Shown here: piece by piece, positions 31,601 through 41,855 of the stretch
Numbering within the stretch: the stretch's first letter is position 1
How the letters are laid out: every line of letters starts with the position of its first letter
Translations under genes and position numbers: made by a program
DNA from: Cherax quadricarinatus
Lineage: Eukaryota > Arthropoda > Malacostraca > Decapoda > Parastacidae
Direction of reading: 5' to 3'
DNA: 64,000 nucleotides
Assembly (NCBI RefSeq): GCF_038502225.1
Contig: NC_091298.1
Span: forward strand, 41,712,862-41,776,861
The notes under the pieces: model-generated
The model's input: only the letters and a program-made list of their open reading frames with translations
The model's database searches: none
Told to the model about the DNA's origin: nothing

Positions 31601-32015
31601 ACGAGCTTGGGAAATTGGTGTTCTCTCGGTTATTGGAGAAGTGGTACCTCTATCTGAGCTGTAAGGAAGTATATATATTAATTTAAATAGTATGTACAAA
31701 GATTATCAACTTGGTATATTTAAACATTGAAATTGCTTAGTATTTAATGGTCCCAATTCATAAGAATTTGAATATATCTTTTATTGTATATTCTGAATGA
31801 AGATAACTATGTTCATTAAAGTTAACATAGTATAGACGGCTTTGTCTTGATTTACCCCTTTTGATTAAGATTGATATAAACGAAACATCAAGGAATTTGT
31901 TTCAATAACTGTATTACGATAAAAGGAGACTCCCCCCCCTTTTTCTCCTTGAGAAGAAAACGTAACCCGGGGCAATCCTGAACCTTTTTAAAAAAGATCT
32001 CCTATTCATAATAGA
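31601..32015 (+). repeat. 5' LTR of Gmr1-like element Y, left half missing
   Basis: This matches the 3' LTR from 37446 onward (CGAGCTTGG, GGTTATTGGA, GTGGTACCTCTATCTGAGC, GTATGTACAAAGATTATC). It differs by substitutions and by about 32 bp of extra sequence around 31850 in this copy. The first roughly 378 bp of LTR are absent; the piggyBac element ends precisely where LTR sequence starts. The LTR differences mean the insertion is not recent. Confidence 0.85.
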
Positions 32016-32033
32016 TGGGGGCCTGTGTCCGGG
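32016..32033 (+). promoter_or_regulatory. Primer-binding site of element Y
   Basis: TGGGGGCCTGTGTCCGGG directly follows the LTR end and starts with TGG, complementary to a tRNA CCA end. The tRNA species was not determined. Confidence 0.6.
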
Positions 32034-32070
32034 AGATCTAGTTTGGCCCATTATTGAACTATCATAAAAT

Positions 32071-33452
32071 ATGGAAGAGTTAAAATCCTTATTCGATGAC
32101 ATTACTTCTCAGAGACTGGCCACATTGAAATTACAAACATGTTGGGAAATCGCTAGAGTTTTAGGGGTACCATACGAGAGACACTATACTGCAAACACTG
32201 TGCACTCCATTATACGAAACTTGTTGTTTCCCGATGATCAGGTCAAATCTGTAGACAAAATGGAAGAAACTGATAGCCTGATTTCCCAGTTAAGTAGTAC
32301 ATCTCAGAAAGGAAGGGAATCCGATACAGCACGACCTCCGGAGGAGATACCAAGGGTTAGTCAGGAAGAGATCGAGGTGGCACTTATAGCCGACCCTATA
32401 TCTCCAGCCCTTACGATGTTCTTCAGACTGACTGAATCCGACCAACCCGGACCTACAAACAGCAATCCGCGACCGACAAAATCCTTCCTTGAAACACTAT
32501 CCTCAGAGCAATGCGAACGGATAGAGCGCATTCTCCATCTTCAAGCTAACCAGCTTGAGCTACAACGAAAGTTGAATCAGGAGGACTTCGAAAGAGAGTC
32601 GATTCGTTATGAGAGACAGCTAATACGAGAACAATTGGGCGGTCGAGGTAAAGGTATGCCCGACCACTTTGAACTACACCGCGCTGCTCATTTGGTTCCC
32701 AAGTTCAGCGATACTAGCCCCGACTCTTTCTTCGAAGCATTCGAAAACCAAGCACACATGATGCATTGGCCCAAGGAACACTGGGCCGCCTTATTACATA
32801 CAGTCCTTACGGGGAAAGCTCAAAACTGTACGGCTAGGTTACCTTCTGATCAATTTTCCAATTATGACATCGTGAAAAAACTGTGTTAGACTCTTATGAA
32901 TTGTTGCCGGCTACTTATCAGAAAATTTTCCGGAGTTTAACACGACAACCCCATCAATCCTGGCTTGAGTTTGCGAGGGAGAAGCAAATGGCATTCCACA
33001 GATGGAAGAGGGCCGTTCAGTGTACTACAGTGGAGGATCTGACTCAAATGATCTTACATGAAGACTTCTTCAACCATGTACCAGAGAGGCTACACTCTTA
33101 CCTAATCGGACATTCTACTTCTATGGTGACCAAAACAGCCTCTCTAACCGATTGTTATGATGTAACGTTAAGTATGACCGATTCCAAGATTCTGAGTAAG
33201 TCGATGCCTCCCCAATGAAAACCAGATGATCGGAAGAAGAATACTCTGACCTTCCCCTTTGTGAGAAAGTCTCAATCCCTCATGGGGGAAAAATTACCAA
33301 GTCAGGGCAGGGATGAAACTCCAAAAGCTACTAGTAGATGGAACCAAGATCCATATTGTCAATATTGTAAGAAGACAGGGCATCTGCAGAACAGTGTTTT
33401 AAGAGGAATAAAGACCAGAAGGACTACGGAAGAACATATCCCACTCAAATGA
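32071..33452 (+). pseudogene. gag polyprotein of Gmr1-like Ty3/Gypsy element Y
   Basis: The first frame (32071-32889, 272 codons) has an N-terminal helical region (LATLKLQTCWEIARVLGV), an acidic linker, a charged coiled-coil segment, then capsid-type sequence (HLVPKFSDTSPDSFFEAFE). A shift in an A-rich run near 32880 moves capsid to 32883-33218 (TRQPHQSWLEFAREK). A further shift leads to a nucleocapsid zinc knuckle near 33355 (CQYCKKTGH), whose final Cys is lost through a 1-nt change. The native product would be the structural protein of virus-like particles. Confidence 0.78.
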
Positions 33453-33559
33453 TTATTCACTCGACTGGTGATAGCCAAAAATCTAGCGAGGCGAGGTTGA
33501 CTTCTCCTTCCGACAATCACCTGCGCCGATGACTAGATATCGGAACTCCGGCGGATCTC

Positions 33560-34447
33560 ATGAAGAAGGCAATGGCTCCTTATTATTCAAAAGGACAAGT
33601 TGGGTTAGATCAGAAAAGGTTAGTGGACATTAACACATTTCGGGACACTGGTTCTTACATCACGTTTCTAAGAAAGGGAGTGTTACCTACAAGTGAGAAT
33701 GATGTTCCCCAGTTGGAAGTTCTGTTAGAAGCCTATGGAGGTGCTCTAATCAAAGCTCCTTTGTGTAGAGTCTTTTTGAAAACTTCTTATTATAACGGAT
33801 GGATCACAGTGGGATTATCCCCAGGGCCCTTTCCCATTGAAGATGTAGATTTATTAATAGGAAATGATATATTTCATAAAGGGATATGTCCTGAACCCAT
33901 AGTGTTCCTTAACACTTCAGATGATAATTATGCTCTAGAAGTTTCCAAACAAGGACCGTCCTTATTCCCTCTTAATGTGATAACACGGGCGATGTCTCAT
34001 TTAGAAAGGGTTACCCCTTCACTCAATAGCAATGATGATATGGGGATAGGATTATTATTTAGTGATATGAATCGACCTGACACCTCCAAGTCGTATCCTA
34101 TCACGAAAGTACCTAATATAAATTCTCCTCAGGCCAGAAACTGGGGAAAAGAGGACTTGATCCAGGCACAAATGGATGATCCTGAGTTAGAAACTTGTAG
34201 AAGAACGGCAGTACCCGAGGAACTGATTAAGGTAAAAGAAAACTGTTATTTTGTTGACAGTTCAGGTATCCTGAAAAAGAAAGTGGTCAAGAAATTGAAT
34301 TTACACAGAGATCTAATTGTGTTACCTAAAGCATTCTGTGACCTAGTTCTTGAATTTGCTCATGGCAGTAACCAAGGTGGGCACCTAGGCATTAAAAAGA
34401 CTTTAGGAAAAATCAAGAAGTACTTTTTTTTGGCCAAAAATGTATGA
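33560..34447 (+). pseudogene. Aspartic protease, linker and integrase zinc-finger start of element Y
   Basis: A 295-codon open frame. The protease active-site triad reads FRDTGS around residue 30, with the flap-side motif LLIGNDI near residue 100. After a linker of about 110 residues comes DLIVLPKAFCDLVLEF followed by HGSNQGGHLGIKKT, the HH half of the integrase HHCC finger. The CC half (ECHVCQ) lies in the next frame at about 34470. No RT lies between protease and integrase, which is the distinctive feature. Confidence 0.8.
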
Positions 34448-35345
34448 CACCATAGCAAAGTATGTAGAAGAGTGTCATGTATGTCAAGTGGCCGGTAAAA
34501 CTGCCCATGTCCCCAGGCCCGTTCCTTTAATCCCGATTCCTGTGTCTGGAGAACCCTTTTCCCGCCTCATAATAGACTGCGTGGGCCCTTTGCCCAAGAC
34601 TAGGCAAGGCAACCAATATCTTTTCACAATAATGGATACAGTCACCCGGTATCCCGAGGCTATCCCTCTGCGAAAAATCACAGCCCAAGTGTTGGTTTGA
34701 TCCCTAGTAAAGTTCTTCGCCCAGGTGGGCATTCCCTGAGAGATCCAGTCGGACCAGGGTAGCAATTTCACTTCTAAAATATTTAAAGAAGCCTTGTCTG
34801 GTCTAGGAGTGAACTCAGTGTACTCCACGAGTTATTGTCCACAGTCTCAAGGAGCGCTGGAAAGGTTTCACCAGACCTTGAAATCAATGTTACATGCCTT
34901 CTGTGAACAGACCACAAAAGACTGGGATGACGGTATACCCTTCTTATTATTTGCCATTAGAGAAAGCGAGCAGGAGAGTACCGGTTTTTCTCCTTTCGAA
35001 ATTATCTATGGACACAAGGTTCGCGACCCAATGGCAGTACTATGAGATACCTGGACAGGACAGACTGAGCCTACATTAAAAGCATCCATAGTGGCGATGA
35101 GAGAGCGGTTAGCCCTCTCTAGGGAATTTGCCATTAAAAATCTAGGACAGGCTCAAGTCAAAATGAAACATTTATATGATCAACGCTCAAAGCCTTGATC
35201 ATTTGAACCTAAAGACCTAGTGTTGATACAAAGATTGACTCCTGGACATCATTATTACCCTGTTATTTAGGTCCATATGAGGTAGTGAAGAAAGGAAAAT
35301 CACTCAAAAGATTTCATATTAACCAGCTAAAGGCATACAGAGGAA
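34440..35345 (+). pseudogene. Integrase of element Y, upstream of RT
   Basis: Motifs in order: ECHVCQ (zinc finger CC), LIIDCVGPLPKTRQG and YLFTIMDTVTRYPEA (first catalytic Asp), QSDQGSNF near 34750 (second Asp), SQGALERFHQTLKSML near 34855 (catalytic Glu), KDWDDGIPFLLFAIRE, FEIIYGHKVR. The C-terminal FHINQLKAYRG-type motif lies at 35312-35345. In-frame stops near 34698, 34728, 35043 and later break it. The DDE triad is otherwise recognisable. Confidence 0.85.
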
Positions 35346-35439
35346 GCTTTCCGGTTATGCCAATTTCAACATTACCCATAGAGACGAAACCCATTTACGA
35401 AGAAGTCTCCAGAGAAAAGGAGATCCGTCTCAAGAATTC

Positions 35440-36390
35440 GGAAACATTAGAAAATCTCGACCAATTCTTAGACAATCTAGGGCCGGAAAAGAAAATGCAA
35501 GTTAAAGAACTAATAAGGAAATATAGTTCTTTGTTTGAGGACGTACCCAAGAAGTGTACATTAGGAGAACATGACGTGGATGTCGGGGAGACTCGGCCAA
35601 TTAAACAACCCCCCTACAGAGTTAGTCCAGCGAAACACCAAATAATGAGAGATGAAATATCTTTCCTGCTGGAGCATGGACTGATTGAAAAAGAGCAAGA
35701 GTCCTTGGGCATCCCCTTGTATATGAGTCCCCAAACCGGACGGCAGTCATCGGATGTGCACGGATTACCGAAAAATAAATGCCGTCACTAGTCTCAAATA
35801 GTTACCCATTACCTCACACTGACGACCTAATCGACGCCGTCTCTACAGCCAAATTTGTCAGCAAACTAGATTTATTAAGAGGATATTACCAAGTACCTCT
35901 CTCGCCAAGAGCTCCAGACATTTCAGCCTTCGTTGTGAAAGATGGGTTATTCAATTATACAGTTACACCTTTCGGATTATGCAATGCGGCTGCAACTTTC
36001 CAGCGTCTTATGAATGAGCTCACCTTTCCTTTACAAGGAGTGGCCGTATACTTAGACGACTTGGTTGTTTTTAGCGATAGTTGGCTTGATCATTTGGTTA
36101 GACTGGAAGAACTTTTAAAGGCTTTATCAAGTCATAATTTCACCATCAATCTAGCCAAATGTGTTTTTGGTCAGGCCAAGGTACGTTATCTAGGGTTTGA
36201 AATAGGACAAGGCACAGTGGCCCCGATTCAAGCGAAAATCCAAGCCATCTCGGATTTTCCTTCTCCCTCGGACCGGAAAGGAATTCAACGTTTTTTTAGG
36301 AATGACAGGATTCTACAGGAGATTCTGTCCCAATTATGCCCAGGTGCCGCCCCTCTGACAGAACTTACTAGTTCAAGAGTGAAGTTTTAA
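35440..36390 (+). pseudogene. Reverse transcriptase of element Y
   Basis: N-terminal RT sequence starts at about 35440 (LDNLGPEKKMQVKELIRKYS), continues with RPIKQPPYRVSP and ISFLLEHGLIEKEQES, and shifts frame near 35785. Then come KFVSKLDLLRGYYQVPLS, DGLFNYTVTPFGLCNAAATF and the catalytic YLDD box (36049-36060), followed by CVFGQAKVRYLGFEIG. This is Ty3/Gypsy-type RT. Confidence 0.88.
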
Positions 36391-36856
36391 GTGGACCCAA
36401 GATTGTGAAGAAGCTTTTCGAAGATTGAAGCGTCTTCTCTCCTCGGCTCCTATCCTACAAAGTCCCAACTTTGAGAAACCATTTACCTTACACATAGATG
36501 CCAGCAGTTATGCTCTAGGAGCTGTGTTACTTTAAAATTTCACCAATAATGACATTCTTCATCCTATTTGCTATTTTTCCTCTAAACTACGCCCCCATCA
36601 ACTTAATTATTCTACTGTAGAGAAAGAGGCTTTAGCCCTTGTGGTGGCTTTAGAACATTTTGACGTGTACCTGAGCTCTTCACCCCATAAAATTTCTGTA
36701 TATTCTGACCATAACCCCCTTACATTTATTAACACCATGAAATCTAAAAATCTCAGGATATTAAGATGGGCACTTAGAATTCAACCCTATGCTTTTGAAA
36801 TTTCACATATAAAAGGTCAGGATAATGTACTGGCTGACGCTCTGTCCCGCTCTTAA
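36391..36856 (+). pseudogene. RNase H of element Y
   Basis: LHIDASSYALGAVLL (first acidic residue) precedes a stop at about 36533. Then come YSTVEKEALALVVAL (Glu), VYSDHNPLTF (Asp) and HIKGQDNVLADALSRS ending at 36854. This is the standard Gypsy RNase H order, directly after RT. No integrase follows. Confidence 0.85.
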
Positions 36857-37055
36857 GATGTTTCTTTTTTGTTCTTGTGTTATTAATAATGTTCTATTTT
36901 TGTCCAGATGGAGTGAGACGAAAATATCTTCACGAGGTCTTCAGGACATGCGAGCGGGGATGAAGAGTTTCTGTATGAAGTTCTGCAGTTACTTCATCTC
37001 CAGGCACTCCCGAAGGGCTTCTCGTGACAAGAACTTAATTACCGATCCCACTCTT

Positions 37056-37067
37056 GGAGGGTGGGGG
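37056..37067 (+). promoter_or_regulatory. Polypurine tract of element Y
   Basis: GGAGGGTGGGGG lies immediately before the 3' LTR start TGTTACGATG, as expected for plus-strand priming. Confidence 0.7.
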
Positions 37068-37828
37068 TGTTACGATGTATCGTAATATTTCTTTGCTTTT
37101 ATCATCCAGATAATACTACCTCGCTAGCTGCTTCGGTAATAGCTAAACCGAAGCCGCTGGATCGTCATAGTATTATCAGTCATCCTTCATCATTTGTGTA
37201 TATATGTACGGTTAAGTATAACAAGCTCGACTTTGTCCAAGAGTTGGGTTGTTTATGACGTCATGATTTGGCACCTTCTGTTTACCTGCCATTCACGAGG
37301 CTTGTTCCCGGCAGTCTCTCTCGGACAAGCTCTGAGAACAGTCCTATTTAGCTTTGGCTCTTCCTCGTCTACCCTGTGAATGGGGAAACAGACCAACTCA
37401 TCTATTCGAGGATTATTTTACAGTGCATACATCTCCCTTGCAAGGACGAGCTTGGAAAATTGGTGTTTTCTCGGTTATTGGAAAAGTGGTACCTCTATCT
37501 GAGCTGTAAGGAAGTATATATAGTAATTTAAATAGTATGTACAAAGATTATCAACTTGGTATATTTAAGCATTGAAACTGCTTAGTATTTAATGGGCACA
37601 AATCATAAGAATTTGAATATACGTTTTATTGTATATTCTGAATGAAGATAAATATGTTCATTAAAGTTAACATAGATTAGACAGCTTTGTCTTGAACATC
37701 AAGGAATTTGTTTCAATAACTGTATTACAATAAAAGGAGAACCCCCCCCCCTTTTTCTCCTCGAGGAGAAAACGTAACCCGGGGTAATCCTAAACCTTTT
37801 TAAAAAAGATCTCCTATTCGTAATAACA
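37068..37828 (+). repeat. 3' LTR of element Y, complete, 761 bp
   Basis: It begins TGTTACGATG and ends CGTAATAACA, so the ends are TGTTA...TAACA. The right half matches the 5' LTR remnant at 31601-32015. It includes a C9-10 run and TTTTTAAAAAAGATCTCC near the end. Confidence 0.88.
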
Positions 37829-37921
37829 GAGTTGATCAAATAAGCAAGACTCTTTTAAGATGACCTGTGCCCAAGTGGCCGCAGCAGAACTTTAAAGTGT
37901 CATTGTCTGTATTTTTTACAG

Positions 37922-38147
37922 ATTCTGAAGGAACAACAATTAAGTGTTAAGAAGGGAGAGCTGAATAACCAGTGTTTATTAATAAATTCTTTTTCTGACA
38001 GGTTACCAGAGTCTATACCCTTTCTGAATAATTTTGTGTGTGGTTTTGAGATTTCTGGTGAAACATTTTTGTCTGTTAGGCTTTGCACAAATCACCCAAA
38101 AGTCATATTTTATGAAATGTCATGTAGTTTTGAGAGGCCTACTGGAG
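37922..38147 (+). CDS. Candidate exon after the LTR, unidentified
   Basis: A strong acceptor-like TGTCTGTATTTTTTACAG is followed by an open frame of about 75 codons to TAA at 38150. The frame is not initiated by Met. It contains QQLSVKKGELNNQCLLI, FVCGFEISGETFLSV and NHPKVIFYEMSCSFERP. GAG|GTTAAA could be a weak donor at 38148. I recognise no TE motif in it, but downstream sequence is Gypsy-derived, so a TE origin is not excluded. Confidence 0.25.
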
Positions 38148-38149
38148 GT

Positions 38150-39245
38150 TAAATTTACCAATGTATATCACTCTAGAAGTCAAAGAAAAGCACAGTTGTT
38201 TTCTCAGTCTCTCAGGGCAATGCACGTTTGTTTTACCCAGTACCAGAAGGACTGGGATGAGGGTATTCCCCTCCTTTTCATTGCCGTGCAGGGAAGCACT
38301 CTGGAATCATGGGCTATGTGAGGATGGTGATGTTTCCCCCACAGTGTTTTTTCTCAGTTTCAGAAACTGTCCGGCTAAGATGAGGTCGACGGCACTAGTG
38401 CACCAGCCTGCCATTCCGCCCAGAATGACGTGGGACCATGAGGTGGTGCTACATATTCTGGAAGCTGGAGAGATGGGATTGGCATTGGAGCCGGGTCCAG
38501 GGAAGGCTATGATGGAACTGTGTGGTGGCTTCAAAATGATGGTGGATAAGGTCCCTGAGAAAGATGACTTAAGCAGGAAAATTGTACGAGATTGTGGAAG
38601 GTTTGGATCTTCTGAAAGACAGGTTGTATTGGTGGCTCAGCCATGGTGCACCTTAGTGAAAGAGTTTGGGGATGCTGAAAATGGGGGCCATGTTACTCTC
38701 TTCTTTATGAACTACATGCAAAATGCGTGAATGAACTGTAGGGGGGTCATCTGATTTCCATGACCATGTGTGCCAAGGACACACCCATACTATTTGTAAC
38801 TTTAATATTACTGTACCTGAACCTTTTGTATGCCATTAACCCCCAAGATCTTTTATGTGTAATCCTGAGTTACCCACCCTGGGTTTTGCAAAATGATACA
38901 GGGGTCGGGGTAGTCTTGTTGCAGGGTAGAGCAGGGCAAGTAAGGCCACTCAGCTACTTCTTGGCAAAACGTAACAGGCACCAAGGAAATTATGCCACCA
39001 TAGAAAAGGAGGCTCTTGCTTTAGTGTTAGCCGTGCAACATTTTGAGGTGTATATATCATCATCAGTTCACCCTCTAACTGTGTATAGTGACCATAATCC
39101 TTTATGTTTCCTTCACTTAATGAGGAACCACAATCAGCGACTTACAAGGTGGGCCTTGTTCCTCCAACCTCTTAATCTTGTGATTCATTATGTGAAGGGA
39201 GCGGAGAATGTGGTTGCTGATGCCTTGTCTTGTGTTTTAAGTACA
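38150..39245 (+). pseudogene. Rearranged Ty3/Gypsy remnant: integrase pieces and RNase H
   Basis: Integrase core end: FTQYQKDWDEGIPLLFIAVQ at 38230-38300, aligning with KDWDDGIPFLLFAIRE of element Y. An integrase zinc-finger-like segment follows out of order (RQVVLVAQPWCTLVKEFGD...NGGH near 38610-38690, compare DLIVLPKAFCDLVLEF...GGH). Then comes an RNase H open frame (38885-39245) with VGVVLLQG, YATIEKEALALVLAV, VYSDHNPLCF and VKGAENVVADALS. RT is missing. The stretch 38390-38600 in the same frame as the zinc finger is unassigned. Confidence 0.65.
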
Positions 39246-39249
39246 CGAT

Positions 39250-40305
39250 GTAGTGTATAGATAACTTATCTGTTCTTATTTTGCAGTGATTTGCAGTAGA
39301 TGAGTAGATGGAACCCTGGACCACCCAAAGGAGTGGCAGGTTGAGCTGGAGTGGGGGGTATCAGGATTCCCTAGTGTGTGTGTGTGTTTTGGGAGGGAGT
39401 CACATCAAGTGCCATGCCTAGGTAAGGTATGCTATGTTTTTTTTTAGGTGTTGGCTGGGATGCCTCACCTCTGTTTTATGTTGGTATAAGGACTGTTGGA
39501 CCTAAAAGTTTTAGTGAATGTGGGGCTGGCAGTGACGCCCTCCACTGTTTGGGTCATGTCTCTTAATCCAAGTTGTTTTGGTTCTCCGGGACTTTTTATT
39601 TTTTTTTTTTTTCCTTTTTCGATCACCGCTGGGGTGACTCCAGGGTCCTTGGAATGACATGTAGGTGCCGGCCTGGGAGGTCCACCTTTTGGGGGTCTTC
39701 CGCGATGACTCCAGGGTTTTACGGCCACAGTCCCACCAACAAGATTTATGTGACTATCCACCCATTTTTGGGGGAGGACTGATATTTTCCCCTCCTGTGT
39801 TCTCCTGATTCTCGCAGAGGTGTGTCATGGAGAACCAGTTTTGCTTACTAAAGATTGCTGTGAGATGGGAGTGATAATGTGATGTTGCTTTCTAAGTAGA
39901 ATTTAACATGTAAAATCTGTTTTTCTTTTTCTTTGAACTCCTCCTGAAAAATGTACTGTTTAAATTTTTTTTGGTGGCACAATTAGTTTGGTCTGTCTTG
40001 AAATATACTGGGGGGTTGCTCAAAAAGGATCCTGCAGTGCTTGCTGCTTTTGCACCTCCTGACAGTCTGCTGCTACACAGCTTCCATACCCTTCAAGCCC
40101 AGTGTGGGCGGGGTTTGTGGCAGCCCAAGGTGCCTAGCTTCTCCCTTCGAGCCCCGTGGGAGCAGGGAATGGGGCTAGGCCTGGGGACAGCTAGTCCCAG
40201 AAGACTAGGAGGTACTCGTACCTCCTCATGGCAGATTTTGGTCTGAGACTCTCCTGAGAAAGGGAGTCAAAGCCAGCGACCACTTGGAAAAGGCCCAGGC
40301 TGGGG
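39250..40305. other. Unassigned, GC-richer sequence
   Basis: This may be the 3' end or LTR of the preceding Gypsy remnant, but no repeat partner is seen. 40080-40260 (GGGACAGCTAGTCCCAGAAG, GAGGTACTCGTACCTCC) looks like a dispersed repeat with small palindromes. A 91-codon ORF at 39971-40246 overlaps it and is not convincing. Confidence 0.35.
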
Positions 40306-40309
40306 GATT

Positions 40310-40440
40310 ATACAGGCGAAGCTACTACAGTACAGGCGAAATTATTTACATTGTCTCTACGTCCACAGCAGGACTCAAACCTGCAAACTCTGTATCAGAG
40401 TACACAGTACTTTACCACGGAGATAGACCCAAAAATAAGT
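40310..40440 (-). mobile_element. Second tRNA-like SINE head (B box only clear)
   Basis: The minus strand reads GCAGGTTTGAGTCC, close to the pol III B box GGTTCGANTCC, with AGTACTGTGTACTCTGATAC upstream. It differs from the major SINE family. No intact tRNA cloverleaf is claimed. Confidence 0.4.
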
Positions 40441-40484
40441 ATGGGCGCCTAGTCGGAGCTAGACGATGTTTCCACATACCCCAG

Positions 40485-40640
40485 GGCACCAAGCTTCTTT
40501 TAAAAGTTATTTTATCAAATCCTGCCACATGCAGTTCCTTGAATCTAGAACCTCTCAATGGAATCAGGCCAGCTTTAATTTTAAGGTGTCTAGACCCTAG
40601 TGATGGGGAAGAAGTGAAACCAGATAAATATAATTTTTTT
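40485..40640 (+). CDS. Candidate host exon a (40-45 kb gene model)
   Basis: Acceptor-like CCACATACCCCAG precedes an open frame GTKLLLKVILSNPATCSSLN then LEPLNGIRPALILRCLDPSD. The frame continues until a T-rich tract and a dispersed repeat insertion at 40640-40700. A possible donor AAG|GTGTCT at about 40588 would leave phase 2, compatible with candidate exon b. The composition looks like a cellular protein, but no domain is recognised. Confidence 0.3.
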
Positions 40641-40644
40641 TTTA

Positions 40645-40800
40645 CTAATCATGGGAAGCGCTAAACCCGTAGGGATTATACAGTGCCTATGGGGGGATGG
40701 AAGGTATTCAGACTCAATTTGGGGAACTGGAACACAAATCAAGTTCCCCAGATCAAGAGCCCCTCACCAGCATTAAGGAACCTTCCCTGAGGGGTCAGAT
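40645..40800 (+). repeat. AAGCGCTAA dispersed repeat, copy with body
   Basis: GGGAAGCGCTAAACCCGTAG, GGATTATACAGTGCC, GGAAGGTATTCAGACTC, GGGGAACTGG, then CACCAGCATTAAGGAACCTT and CCCTGAGGGG. The last part, inverted, is a recognisable progenitor of the 44/48-bp satellite unit at 3.9-6.4 kb. Confidence 0.75.
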
Positions 40801-40812
40801 GAAGATAAGCTT

Positions 40813-40945
40813 TATGCTCCGGTGGCTAAAGCTCTCGCTTCACACGGCGAGGGTCTGGGTCGATTCCCAGCCAGGGTCGAAACATTGGGCATGTTTCTTT
40901 GCACCTGTTTATGTTCACCCATTAATAAAATGGGTACCATCACGA
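40813..40945 (+). mobile_element. tRNA-SINE, 5' head fragment
   Basis: GGTGGCTAAAGCTCTCGCTT (A-box side), GGGTCGATTCCCAGCC (B box GGTCGATTCC), AACATTGGGCATGTTTC, AAAATGGGTACC. It is truncated before the body. Confidence 0.75.
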
Positions 40946-41082
40946 TAAATCTATATTACACATTCTTATATGAGTAAAATCTCAAATTTATAATCTCATA
41001 TTTATATTAGATTATAGGTAATGTGTATATCTGTGAGACTCTGTGTACTTGTTTAAAGATTTTTAATGCGTTGAAATTACAG

Positions 41083-41189
41083 GATGGATAAGAAAGCTGA
41101 AAATTCAAAGAGGATGAGGATGTATGAAGATTTGGATCTACCCCAGTCAAAAAGGCAACGTTCAAAAGAGGAAGCTCAGAACATCGAAG
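41083..41189 (+). CDS. Candidate host exon b, basic nuclear-type peptide
   Basis: Acceptor GTTGAAATTACAG and donor GAAG|GTAATA bracket 107 nt. The open phase reads MDKKAENSKRMRMYEDLDLP then QSKRQRSKEEAQNIE. The two basic clusters look like a bipartite nuclear localisation signal. Exit phase is 1. A SINE starts right at the donor, so the exon may originally have continued (the sequence after the SINE at 41493 stays open in this frame for about 20 codons). No family recognised. Confidence 0.4.
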
Positions 41190-41190
41190 G

Positions 41191-41492
41191 TAATAATAAT
41201 AATAATATCTATATTTACTACAAGTACAAGGTATACAGACCATAGCTGACATCAGTGACATACTACTATATAGAAAGCCTCTTGTTAAGCAGAGCATTTC
41301 TGGCAAATTAGGTCAGTTTTGTCCCAGGATGCGACCCACACCAGTCGACTAACTCCCAGGTACCCATTTTACTGATGGATGAACATAGACAACTGGTGTA
41401 CAGAAACACACCCAATGTTTCTACTCTTGCAGGGAATCTAACCCAGGTCTCTGCCATAAGAAGTGAATGCTTTAGCCACCCGGCCACGAAGC
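41191..41492 (-). mobile_element. tRNA-derived SINE, best complete copy
   Basis: Minus-strand order: tRNA-like head (GGCCGGGTGGCTAAAGC, then GGGTTAGATTCC as a mutated B box), body (AACATTGGGTGTGTTTC, GGTACCTGGGAGTTAGTC, GGTGTGGGTCGCATCCTGGG), tail (ATGCTCTGCTTAACAAGAGG, TATATAGTAGTATGTCACTG, CTTGTACTTGTAG) and (ATT)n. Putative short target repeat CGAAG on both sides. Confidence 0.85.
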
Positions 41493-41763
41493 ACAAGATG
41501 AAGAATTCACCTCAAAAATTTGGTCTGCAGAAGAGTGGACCATTTCTGGAAGAGGATGATCCTGATAATTTGTTCAGTTGCTGTATGACCCTTGTAGGTT
41601 TAGCGCTTCTTTTTTATAATTTGACGCATTATTTCTATAAATGTGGAAACAACTAAAACTCCTCTAATTTAGCATTTCTCGACACTTTAAACATACGTTC
41701 CAGTTATTGCATAACATCTTTTCTGCAGATACAACCAATCTTGACTAACCTATCTTCTCTCAG
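41493..41763. other. Putative intron or exon remnant with AAGCGCTAA repeat scrap
   Basis: 41493-41575 is open in two frames. 41585-41620 (TGACCCTTGTAGGTTTAGCG) is the dispersed-repeat tail. The rest is AT-rich. Confidence 0.35.
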
Positions 41764-41853
41764 CTGTTGGAGAATCAGTTCCTTTGACAAAACACAACAA
41801 CCCAAATTTACCCTCAACCATAAGAGATGCAAAGGAAGCTCAGAACATCAAAG
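41764..41853 (+). CDS. Candidate host exon c
   Basis: Polypyrimidine acceptor CTATCTTCTCTCAG precedes 90 nt read in entry phase 1 (needs one base from upstream): VGESVPLTKHNNPNLPSTIR then DAKEAQNIK, followed by AAAG|GCAATT, a possible GC donor. The entry phase matches the exit phase of exon b, and both end with the same KEAQNI-like motif. Immediately downstream is a SINE tail, as with exon b. Confidence 0.38.
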
Positions 41854-41855
41854 GC

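Noticed and set aside
32880..32890. Programmed frameshift site in element Y gag
   Set aside because: The shift is inside the capsid region rather than at the gag-pol boundary, and many other random shifts and stops exist.
38320..38600. Possible tyrosine recombinase (MTWDHEVVLHILE segment)
   Set aside because: The short resemblance to a pre-catalytic motif of DIRS-type recombinases is not accompanied by the R..HxxR..Y residues; left unassigned within the Gypsy remnant.
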